A model generated the notes under the pieces. It was not told the origin of the DNA and made no database searches. It was given only the letters and a program-made list of their open reading frames with translations. A program made the translations under genes and the position numbers. 49,718 nt of DNA from an uncultured Bacteroidales bacterium. Lineage in GTDB: Bacteria; Bacteroidota; Bacteroidia; Bacteroidales; Bacteroidaceae. Positions 25,411-31,806 of this stretch are shown piece by piece. The DNA is taken from positions 1 through 49,718 of the forward strand of contig CADAVI010000018.1 in the NCBI GenBank assembly GCA_902791295.1. Direction: 5' to 3'. Position 1 is the stretch's first letter; each line of letters begins with the position of its first letter.

Positions 25411-27348
25411 TCACCAGCGTCCGCCACCGCCGCCGGGGAAGCCACCGCCACCGCCTCCTCCTCCGCTGTTGTAGTTGGAGAGCGTGACGCTGCTGCCGCC
25501 GCTGAAGGCGCTGTAGCCGTTGCCGTTCCAGAAGGCGGTGCCGCCGGTGGTGACGCTCTTGCTGAGGGCGGGTGTGCCGGTGGTATATACGGCCATTGTG
25601 GAGCCCATTGAACTGTTGGAGGGTATTTTGAAGGCAAAGGCTGCTGTGGAACCGTTGTAGAGACCGTACCACGCGCCTTTGGTGTAGGATGAGGCCGACT
25701 TGGCCGTGCCGCCCGATATGCTGGCGCCGCTCTCGAATCCGCCGATGGCCACCACGTTGCCGCCCGTGATGTAGAGTTGCTTGCCGCCTTCGGTGTTGGC
25801 GTCAATGCCCACTTCGGGCGCTCTTGCTGCTACGGCCACCACGTTGCCGCCCTTGATGTAGAAGTTGCCGTTGGCGTCGAGGCCGTCGTTGCCTGTGGAG
25901 TTGCCGTAGAGATAGCCGCCGCTCACGGTGACATCGCCGGAAGCATTGACGGCGTCGTCGCCGGCTTCGGCATAGACATAGCCGTTGGTGATGTCCAGTG
26001 TGCTCTTCGTCTCGATGCCTTCATGGTAGGCGGACTTGGCATAGAGGCTGCCGCCGCTGATGCTCATGGCGCCCGTGCTCTTAACGGCCTTGGGCGACAC
26101 GGAGAGGTTGTCGCTCAGCCGCTCCGTGGCGGACGACGATGTCGTGGTCCTGACGGTGGTGTTGCTGCTGCTTGAGCAGTAGGCAATCTGTCCGCCTGCG
26201 GTCACGATGAGGCTGGCTTCGCCGCTGATGCTCAGCGTGCCGTCGCTCTTGATGCCCTTGCCGCCGGCGCCGGTGTTGGTGAGTGTGGCGGTGCCGCCGC
26301 TGAAGGCGGTGTTGCCGTCGGCGCTGAGGCATGCGCTGCCTTTTATCTCAAGGTCGTCCGTGTCCCATGCTGCCGTGCCGGAGGCGCTGACGTTCACCGT
26401 GCCGTCGGTCATCCTGATGTCGCCGGCGGCCTTGATGCCCTTGGTGGCAGCGGCGGTGGCCGTGATGCCGAGTGTGCCGCCCTCCAGGTAGATGTTGCCC
26501 GAGTCCTCGTCCTCGTGGCCGGTGGTCTCGCCGGTGGACGCGGTGCCGTCCAGGTCACACTGGATGCCGTCGTCGCCCACGCCGCTGATGCTCACCGTGC
26601 CGCCCGTCATTTGGAAGTATCCGTTGCAGCTGATGCCGTCCTTCACGGCGCCGGTGATGTTGAGCGTGAGGTTCTTCACGCTGATGTAGTCGCCGCTCTT
26701 GACGGCGTGCGCCGTGTTGCCGGCGACGTTCAGTGTGCCGTTGCCCTGCAGCTGCAGTTGTCCTTTGCTGTAGATGCAGCCCTTCTGACTGCCGCCGGAG
26801 CCGTCGGCCAGGGTGTTTTCGGTGCCCTTCTTCGCGCTTAGCTGTATGCGTTTCTTGTTGTTGATGCTGACGGCGGCGCCACTGGGGTTGGTCAGCGTGA
26901 GGCCCGCCAGGCTCACGGTGCACTTGTAGGCGCCTTCGAGGGCAAACTCGCCGTCGGTCGTGGTGCCGGAGAGCTGGTAGGTGATTTCATCGCCATCGAC
27001 GGCGTCGGTGTTGCTCTGCACCAGGGTGACGTGGGCGCCGCTGACACCGGGCGTGACGTATTGCGCCACATTGCCGGCCACGCTCACGGCGGCCGTCGTG
27101 CCGTCGTAGCTCACGCTCACGAGGTTGGGTGTCACTTCCGTAGCGTCCACTTCTATTGCTCCGATGTCGGCTACAGCGAACTTCTTGCCCTGTATGGTGA
27201 CGGCGGCGCCGCCCTCGGAGTAGGTCATGTCTCCCGTGTCGGCGGCGGCGAAGCGGTAGGTCACCTGTCCGGTTTTCACATTGAGCGTCTGTGCCCCGCC
27301 TGTCAGCGTCAGCATAAGGCAGAGGGCTGTGGTGTATAGTTTTTTCAT
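25411..27348 (-). CDS. Secreted beta-helix carbohydrate-binding protein (Cthe_2159-like) with Gly-rich tail
   Basis: The 645-residue protein starts at ATG 27348 (MKKLYTTALCLMLTLTGGAQ, signal peptide), overlapping the stop of the preceding gene by 4 nt. An open frame continues to 27783, but that region codes for the upstream protein in another frame. The body (about 100-560) is made of short repeated beta-strand rungs, such as GTLNVAGNTAHAVKSGDYIS, GTVSISGVGDDGIQCD and GNIYLEGGTLGITATAAATK. These are typical of the Cthe_2159 family, whose founding member is a calcium-binding beta-helix that binds cellulose or polygalacturonate. The protein ends in a Gly-rich tail (GGGGGGGGFPGGGGGRW). The gene is visibly GC-rich compared with flanking regions. 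It is paralogous to the gene at 28810-29811. Confidence 0.75.
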   Translation of the reverse strand: MKKLYTTALCLMLTLTGGAQTLNVKTGQVTYRFAAADTGDMTYSEGGAAVTIQGKKFAVADIGAIEVDATEVTPNLVSVSYDGTTAAVSVAGNVAQYVTPGVSGAHVTLVQSNTDAVDGDEITYQLSGTTTDGEFALEGAYKCTVSLAGLTLTNPSGAAVSINNKKRIQLSAKKGTENTLADGSGGSQKGCIYSKGQLQLQGNGTLNVAGNTAHAVKSGDYISVKNLTLNITGAVKDGISCNGYFQMTGGTVSISGVGDDGIQCDLDGTASTGETTGHEDEDSGNIYLEGGTLGITATAAATKGIKAAGDIRMTDGTVNVSASGTAAWDTDDLEIKGSACLSADGNTAFSGGTATLTNTGAGGKGIKSDGTLSISGEASLIVTAGGQIAYCSSSSNTTVRTTTSSSATERLSDNLSVSPKAVKSTGAMSISGGSLYAKSAYHEGIETKSTLDITNGYVYAEAGDDAVNASGDVTVSGGYLYGNSTGNDGLDANGNFYIKGGNVVAVAARAPEVGIDANTEGGKQLYITGGNVVAIGGFESGASISGGTAKSASSYTKGAWYGLYNGSTAAFAFKIPSNSSMGSTMAVYTTGTPALSKSVTTGGTAFWNGNGYSAFSGGSSVTLSNYNSGGGGGGGGFPGGGGGRW

Positions 27349-27758
27349 CTTACTGCGATTTTTGCATTTATTCCCTCGCCTTTGATGATGTAGATTCCTT
27401 GTCCGAGCTGCTTGGCGGCTTCGCCCTTTGACGCGAAGCGCCCCATCCTGACGCCCGTCAGGCTGTAGGCTTCCACTTCGCCCTCCGTCTGTTCTCCCGT
27501 TGCTCTGATGTTGCCTACGGCTGTGGGCGTCTGCGAGAAGTACATCTTCTTCAGCGTTGCCAGTGTGAACGTCTGCGTGCCGACGGCATTGGTAGCCAGC
27601 AGTTTCCCACCGCTGAATATCAGTGTCAAATTCTCCACCGCCACCGAGGTCTCCGTCTCGTCGGCGTTTTGGAAAGTGAGGTAGGGGTAATCGTAGGCCT
27701 TCGTCGTGAGCGCCGCGCAGCAAAGCAGGGCGAGCATCGTTGTCTTCAGGTTCTTCAT
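27345..27758 (-). CDS. Small secreted protein with sorting-domain-like C-terminus, coupled to the beta-helix protein
   Basis: The 137-residue protein has a signal peptide (TTMLALLCCAALTTKAYD), a beta-rich middle (YLTFQNADETETSVAVENL, TFTLATLKKMYFS) and a C-terminus of about 45 residues resembling a type IX-like sorting domain (VEAYSLTGVRMGRFASK, LGQGIYIIKGEGINAKIAV). Its stop TGA overlaps the ATG of the beta-helix gene (ATGA). The two proteins are therefore made in step and may act together. The partner lacks a sorting-like C-terminus, whereas its paralogue at 28810-29811 has one fused, so this small protein may supply that function in trans; this is inference. Confidence 0.65.
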   Translation of the reverse strand: MKNLKTTMLALLCCAALTTKAYDYPYLTFQNADETETSVAVENLTLIFSGGKLLATNAVGTQTFTLATLKKMYFSQTPTAVGNIRATGEQTEGEVEAYSLTGVRMGRFASKGEAAKQLGQGIYIIKGEGINAKIAVR

Positions 27759-27784
27759 TTTTGAATTTTCTCTGATTTACCATG

Positions 27785-27792
27785 CAAAGGTA
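27785..27792 (-). promoter_or_regulatory. -7 box TACCTTTG of the small protein/beta-helix operon
   Basis: The reverse strand reads TACCTTTG 26 nt before the start at 27758. No -33 TTTG is found; the upstream region carries phased T-tracts instead, consistent with activator-dependent expression. Confidence 0.55.
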
Positions 27793-27797
27793 TGACC

Positions 27798-27897
27798 TTT
27801 TTTTGCAGAATTGCTTGTTAATTATGGACTTTTTTTTGACGCATTGTCGCTATTTTGTGTCTTTTTTTGATTTATTAATCCTATCGTGTCAAAAAAA
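27798..27897. promoter_or_regulatory. Phased A/T-tracts and inverted repeat between divergent promoters
   Basis: Four runs of 7-8 A or T occur at 27798-27804, 27830-27837, 27862-27868 and 27891-27897, about 29-33 nt apart (three helical turns). TTTTTTTGAC (27831-27840) and GTCAAAAAAA (27888-27897) are a perfect inverted pair. The region lies between the divergent AraC-type gene and the beta-helix operon and could be a curved regulatory region or operator. Homopolymer tracts are common in such AT-rich intergenic DNA. Confidence 0.35.
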
Positions 27898-27901
27898 TAC
27901 A

Positions 27902-27909
27902 TATTTTTG
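27902..27909 (+). promoter_or_regulatory. -7 box TATTTTTG of the AraC-type regulator gene
   Basis: The box ends 23 nt before ATG 27933 and directly follows the fourth A-tract. Confidence 0.5.
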
Positions 27910-27932
27910 CAGCATCAAAACACTTGTGCAGG

Positions 27933-28802
27933 ATGAACAACGCCCACGACAAGAATTTCGCCGTCCGCGAGAGGGAACTCGCCGAGAAGATTAAAAGGGA
28001 AGGCTTGATGGTGGTGCACGGTGATGCGCTGCTGCCCATCGACCCGGAACATCACCTTACTCAGAATCTGGTGATTTCACTCTGTCTGCAAGGCACGCTC
28101 AATGTGCGCTACGACATGCTGCCCGTGGAGTTCAGCGAGCACGACATCACGGTGGTGATGCCCGACCACATACTGGCGCGCATCGACCAGACGGCGGACT
28201 ATCGCTGCGTACACGTGCTGGTGTCGAAAACATTCTTCAATGAGATAAGTTTTCGCAATCCGTATCATTTTCATCTTCAGTATCATTGCTCGCCAGACCT
28301 TCATCTCGACGACGAGCAGTTCAAACTGATGAGGCATCTCATTTCCGTCCTGGAAACAGCAACGAAGATTGAGGGCGAAAAGCGCAACGAGATGTGTGCC
28401 GCCGTGATAGACCTCATCGGTGAGTTTCTTTTGGAATTCCGTCGCAAGGCCGGTGTTTCTCCCGATGTTCAGACGCCGAGCATGAGGTTGTTCGACCGTT
28501 TCTACGAGGCCATCACGCAACACTACCGGGAGAGCCACGAGGTGCAGTTCTATGCCAACCTCTTCTGCGTCTCGCCCAAATATTTCAGCACGGTGATTCG
28601 TCAGGCCACGGGCGCCACGCCCAGCGAGTGGATTGCGCGCTACATTGTGGTCAGAGCCAAACTGCTGATGCGCTCCACCGACTTTTCTATGGCGCGTATC
28701 AGTCAGGAGCTCGGTTTCCCCGATCAGACCTCGTTCACGCGCTTCTTCAAGACCAACACGGGCTTTCCGCCTACGGCCTATCGTTCTAGGCGTCGCGAAT
28801 GA
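27933..28802 (+). CDS. AraC-family transcriptional regulator
   Basis: The 289-residue protein starts at ATG 27933; a TTG 9 nt earlier is less likely. Residues of about 30-135 form a cupin-like sensor domain (NLVISLCLQGTLNVRYDMLP, SEHDITVVMPDHILARI). The C-terminal 100 residues form the two helix-turn-helix motifs of AraC proteins: HEVQFYANLFCVSPKYFSTV with TGATPSEWIARYIV, and MARISQELGFPDQTSFTRFF with FPPTAYR. It is divergent from the beta-helix operon and convergent (7 nt apart) with the second beta-helix gene, so both are likely targets. The ligand is unknown. Confidence 0.88.
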   Translation: MNNAHDKNFAVRERELAEKIKREGLMVVHGDALLPIDPEHHLTQNLVISLCLQGTLNVRYDMLPVEFSEHDITVVMPDHILARIDQTADYRCVHVLVSKTFFNEISFRNPYHFHLQYHCSPDLHLDDEQFKLMRHLISVLETATKIEGEKRNEMCAAVIDLIGEFLLEFRRKAGVSPDVQTPSMRLFDRFYEAITQHYRESHEVQFYANLFCVSPKYFSTVIRQATGATPSEWIARYIVVRAKLLMRSTDFSMARISQELGFPDQTSFTRFFKTNTGFPPTAYRSRRRE

Positions 28803-28809
28803 AGCGCGC

Positions 28810-29811
28810 TCAGGGAACGAGCACCTTACGCACTTCTTTGCCTTCCCTGACGATGTAGATGCCGCTCTTGGCGGCGTTGGTGCGTCGTCCCTGCAGGTCG
28901 TAGATGATGCGGTCGCCGGCGGCTGCTGAGGCGGAGGCTTTCAGGGCATCGATGTCGGCGTGCTGCTCCGTGTCGGCGGCAGTGAAGTTGCGCGAGCCGC
29001 CCGTCAGGCTGATGTCGCCGTCGGCCTTGACGGCCTTACCCTGGCAGCCCGTCACGTTCAGCGTGCCGCCTTCGTGGTAGAAGTTGCCGCTGTCCTCGTC
29101 CTCATGGTCGGTGGTCTCGCCGGTGGATTCCGTGCCTTCGAGCTCCACCTGCATGGCGTCGTCGCCGCATCCGCTGATGCTCACCGTGCCGCTCTCCACG
29201 AGCATGTAGTTCTTACAGTGGATGCCGTCTTTGGGGGCGGAACTGATGTTGAGCGTGAGGTTTTTAATCTCCAGATATTCTTTGCTGTACACGCCGTGAC
29301 GGGAGTTGGCCACGATGTTGAGTGTGCCCTTGCCTTTGAACTTGAGATGTCCCTTGCAGTGGAGGCATCCGTTGTAGGTCTCGTTGGCGCCGTCGGTGAT
29401 GGTGCTCGTCTTGTCCTTCTTGGCGCTCACGGCCACGCGCTTGCCGTTTTGCAGGTTGACGGCGGGGCCGGAGGGGTTGGTGATGTTCACGCCGCTGAGC
29501 TCCACGGTGCATTTGTAGGAGCCTTCGAGGTAAAATTCGCCGTCGCTTGTCGTGCCGCTGAGCACGTAGATGATTTCGCCGTCGGTGTTGCTTGTGGTGG
29601 GGTCAATACCGGCGAAGTCTTCACTCTGCGTGATTTTGACGTGGGCGCTCTCGCCGCTCTCCACGCTGACGTAGGAGGCGATGTTGGCGGCTACGGTGAC
29701 GGTGGCCGATGTGCCGCTGTAGAAGATCTCCACCGTGTTGTCGTCCACGGCGTAACCGTTTGTGGCCAGCATTGTGGCGAAAAGTGAAAGCAGGAGCAGT
29801 GTTTTGTTCAT
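28810..29811 (-). CDS. Second Cthe_2159-like beta-helix protein with fused sorting-like C-terminus
   Basis: The 333-residue protein has a signal peptide (TLLLLSLFATMLATNGYA). A first domain (about 25-85) precedes beta-helix rungs closely matching the 25411-27348 protein: SGTTSDGEFYLEGSYKCTVE, KNLTLNISS, DGIHCKNYMLVESGTVSISG, EDEDSGNFYHEGGTLNV. It is about half as long, as if later rungs were lost, and ends in a short sorting-like segment (IIYDLQGRRTNAAKSGIYIV, then REGKEVRKVLV). It is probably exported to the cell surface and binds glycan. Promoter at 29844-29851; 22-nt direct repeats lie just upstream. Confidence 0.72.
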   Translation of the reverse strand: MNKTLLLLSLFATMLATNGYAVDDNTVEIFYSGTSATVTVAANIASYVSVESGESAHVKITQSEDFAGIDPTTSNTDGEIIYVLSGTTSDGEFYLEGSYKCTVELSGVNITNPSGPAVNLQNGKRVAVSAKKDKTSTITDGANETYNGCLHCKGHLKFKGKGTLNIVANSRHGVYSKEYLEIKNLTLNISSAPKDGIHCKNYMLVESGTVSISGCGDDAMQVELEGTESTGETTDHEDEDSGNFYHEGGTLNVTGCQGKAVKADGDISLTGGSRNFTAADTEQHADIDALKASASAAAGDRIIYDLQGRRTNAAKSGIYIVREGKEVRKVLVP

Positions 29812-29843
29812 GGCAGGATGTGTTTTTGGATGTTTTGCCGCAG

Positions 29844-29851
29844 CAAAGTTA
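29844..29851 (-). promoter_or_regulatory. -7 box TAACTTTG of the second beta-helix gene
   Basis: The reverse strand reads TAACTTTG 32 nt before the start at 29811. No -33 TTTG is seen; direct repeats occupy that position. Confidence 0.55.
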
Positions 29852-29870
29852 CGACTTTTCTTTCAGATTT

Positions 29871-29928
29871 CGTAAGTTGTCTGTTGATTTTTCTAAGTTA
29901 TCTGTTGAAAAATACAAGTTATCTTTTC
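29871..29928 (-). repeat. Direct repeats of about 22 nt upstream of the second beta-helix promoter
   Basis: Units at 29871-29892, 29893-29914 and a partial unit from 29915 share AAGTTATCTGTTGA-like sequence. The 22-nt period equals two helical turns. They lie roughly 33-90 nt upstream of the predicted start site, where AraC-type activators often bind. Confidence 0.5.
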
Positions 29929-29945
29929 TCATAAACCCCTTCTGT

Positions 29946-29986
29946 GGCTTCTCAGAGGCTTCTTAGAGGCTTCTCAGAGGCTTAGA
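29946..29986. repeat. 11-nt tandem repeat, 3.7 units
   Basis: GGCTTCTCAGA, GGCTTCTTAGA, GGCTTCTCAGA and GGCTTAGA follow each other without gaps. No coding role is apparent. Confidence 0.8.
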
Positions 29987-30117
29987 AATTGAAGATTTCC
30001 GCCGTAGTTTTAGGGCGTTTTGGGCGAGTTTTGGAGTGAAAGCGGGGGAGACGTTATTTGTGAATGACCACACACAAGTTGTTTCTTTTATTGATAATCA
30101 GTAATTTGTAGACGCAA
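29987..30117. other. Non-coding AT-rich stretch
   Basis: This is part of the 690-nt gene-free interval from 29812 to 30500. I see no open frame with plausible protein content, no tRNA and no promoter box here. Confidence 0.6.
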
Positions 30118-30266
30118 GTGGGACAGTGGGACAGTGGGACAGTGGGACAGTTAGAAATCACACTATTATACACCAAAAATAGTTCTATATTTATATATAA
30201 ATATAGAGTGTATTTTTGACCTTTTTGTATCTGTTTTTGAACTGTCCCACTGTCCCACTGTCCCAC
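30118..30266. repeat. Nested inverted-repeat element of about 150 nt
   Basis: Four copies of GTGGGACA (30118-30149) face three copies of TGTCCCAC (30243-30266). The segments 30126-30152 and 30240-30266 are perfectly complementary over 27 nt. Inside, CAAAAATA (30174-30181) pairs with TATTTTTG (30211-30218), enclosing the perfect 22-nt palindrome at 30185-30206 (centre TATA/TATA). The whole could fold into one long hairpin in either strand. It is non-coding and lies between two divergent genes; it may be a REP- or MITE-like element. No flanking target duplication is evident. Confidence 0.8.
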
Positions 30267-30321
30267 CCTCAAAAAAAATTGAAAAATTGCTCAAAAATTT
30301 TAGACCGCAATGTCGCCGCCG

Positions 30322-30329
30322 TATCTTTG
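30322..30329 (+). promoter_or_regulatory. Extra -7 box TATCTTTG upstream of the HAD gene
   Basis: The box lies 171 nt before the HAD start, ahead of the main promoter at 30447-30477. It could be a second promoter giving a longer leader, or drive a small RNA. No -33 element is seen. Confidence 0.35.
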
Positions 30330-30446
30330 CAGCGTCGATTCCGAACTGACGCTCTGAGTGAAGAACGACAAGCGATCTTTGACTTTTTGCTACAACAATT
30401 CCACGGGGCCTCTAACTGGAGAAAATCGGTTTTTGAACCTCTCTCC

Positions 30447-30477
30447 TTTGCCGTATCGAAAGATTTTCGTACCTTTG
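30447..30477 (+). promoter_or_regulatory. Promoter (-33 TTTG, -7 TACCTTTG) of the HAD gene
   Basis: TTTG (30447-30450) and TACCTTTG (30470-30477) are 19 nt apart; ATG 30501 follows 23 nt later. This supports the start at 30501 rather than the in-frame codon at 30216. Confidence 0.75.
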
Positions 30478-30500
30478 CGGCCGCAAAGACAACGAAAGAC

Positions 30501-31163
30501 ATGAGTAAGACCCGATACACCGCCGTCATCTGGGATCTGGACGGCACGCTGCTCGACACGCTCGAGGACCTCTTCCTCTCCGTGAACCTCGCCCTCCGCA
30601 CCTTCGGCGAGGCCGAGCGCCCTATGAAGGACATACGTCTCTTTGCCGGCAACGGCGTGCGCCGCCTCGTGGCGCTCTCCACACCGGGCGGAGAAGAGCA
30701 TCCCCGCTTCGAAGAGATATTCCGCTGCTTCAGGGACTACTACGTGGAGCATTGCGATGACCACACGGGCCTCTATCCCGGCATGAAGGAGACGCTCAGG
30801 GCGCTGCATGCCAGGGGCTACCGCATGGCCGTGGTGAGCAACAAGCTGCAGGCCGGCGTGGACGAGCTCTGGCGCGAGCACTTCAGCGACACCGTGGAGC
30901 TGGCCGTGGGCGAGCGCCCGGGCGTGCCCCGCAAGCCCGCACCCGACATGGTGCTGGGAGCGCTCCGCGAGATGGGTTTGAAGCCGGAGGAGGCCGTCTA
31001 TGTCGGCGACTCGGAGGTGGATCTGGCCACGGCGCGCAACGCGGGGCTCGACTGCATCACCGTGCTTTGGGGCTTCCGCGACCGCGACTGGCTCGAAAAA
31101 CAGGGCGCCCGATGCTTTGCCGAACGCCCTGAGGATATTGTGACCATGCTGTCCCGCGACTAA
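30501..31163 (+). CDS. HAD-family phosphatase, phosphoglycolate phosphatase-like
   Basis: The 220-residue protein shows all HAD motifs: motif I VIWDLDGTLLDT (nucleophile Asp and acid/base Asp), motif II VVSNKLQ, motif III around RKPAPDMV, and motif IV YVGDSEVDLATARNAG. The helical cap inserted between motifs I and II has the size seen in Gph-type enzymes. It likely removes phosphate from 2-phosphoglycolate or another small phosphate ester; the substrate cannot be read from sequence. The stop overlaps the convergent lolA-like gene by 4 nt. Confidence 0.85.
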   Translation: MSKTRYTAVIWDLDGTLLDTLEDLFLSVNLALRTFGEAERPMKDIRLFAGNGVRRLVALSTPGGEEHPRFEEIFRCFRDYYVEHCDDHTGLYPGMKETLRALHARGYRMAVVSNKLQAGVDELWREHFSDTVELAVGERPGVPRKPAPDMVLGALREMGLKPEEAVYVGDSEVDLATARNAGLDCITVLWGFRDRDWLEKQGARCFAERPEDIVTMLSRD

Positions 31164-31789
31164 CGCAGATCGACCACTTCGGCCGTGGGATAGTCGGCCT
31201 GCCTGAAGCGGAAGTCGTCGTCGCTGAAGTTCTGCTTCACGGCGTACTCGTAGATGGCGAAGCGCGTCCAGTTGCCGTCGTTGCGGGCACGCAGACACAT
31301 CGGGGTGTAGTCCTCGGCGATGTCAATCACCACGCGCTCGGGGCGCGAAGCCGACGAGACGGCCGTCATCGTGATTTCCCACACCTTCTGTCCGCGCAGT
31401 TTGCTGCGCTTCATGGAGAGCTTGTAGCCCTTCTTGTAGGCGCCGAGCAGGGCGGCGGGCGACGACTTGCGCAGCTCCGTCTGCGTGGGGCGCGTCATGT
31501 TGACCTCGTTGCTGCTCTTGAGCCAGGTCCACTGTGTCTCGCCGTCGTACCAGGTGACGTGCTCCGGCGTGGTGAGCGTGTATTTGTCGCCCTTCATCGT
31601 GAGATGGCCGTGGGTGGTGCCGGCTTCCTTCGTGCCCTCGAAATGGGTGATGGTGAACTGGCCGCGCACGCCGCCGGAATTTTCGAGTTTGTTGACGGCC
31701 GCGTCGAGTATGGCTTTCGGGTCTTCCTTGGCCGAAAGGGTGAAGGCGGCTAAGAGCGACGCCAGGAGAAAGATTTGACGTAGGTTCAT
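31160..31789 (-). CDS. lolA: LolA-like outer membrane lipoprotein carrier
   Basis: LolA ferries lipoproteins across the periplasm. I place the start at ATG 31789 (MNLRQIFLLASLLAAFTLSA, signal peptide), giving 209 residues; the longer frame to 31861 runs into ftsK. The mature protein has the LolA layout: AILDAAVNKLENSGGVRGQF, HLTMKGDKYTLTTPEHVTWY, DGETQWTWLKSSNEVNMTRP. It follows ftsK by 17 nt, a common Bacteroidetes pairing. Divergence from proteobacterial LolA is large, so the symbol rests on family resemblance. Confidence 0.82.
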   Translation of the reverse strand: MNLRQIFLLASLLAAFTLSAKEDPKAILDAAVNKLENSGGVRGQFTITHFEGTKEAGTTHGHLTMKGDKYTLTTPEHVTWYDGETQWTWLKSSNEVNMTRPTQTELRKSSPAALLGAYKKGYKLSMKRSKLRGQKVWEITMTAVSSASRPERVVIDIAEDYTPMCLRARNDGNWTRFAIYEYAVKQNFSDDDFRFRQADYPTAEVVDLR

Positions 31790-31806
31790 GATAACTTGGG
31801 ATTGTG

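Noticed and set aside
27349-27783. N-terminal extension of the large beta-helix protein
   Set aside because: The extension is low-complexity and lies in a different frame over the 137-residue secreted protein; a signal peptide begins exactly at 27348.
30118-30149. CRISPR-like array
   Set aside because: The 8-nt units follow one another with no spacers, and there are no cas genes; it is a tandem repeat inside an inverted repeat.
30054-30272. 72-codon open frame across the inverted-repeat element
   Set aside because: Its sequence is only the translation of the GTGGGACA/TGTCCCAC arrays and the AT palindrome; no real protein features.
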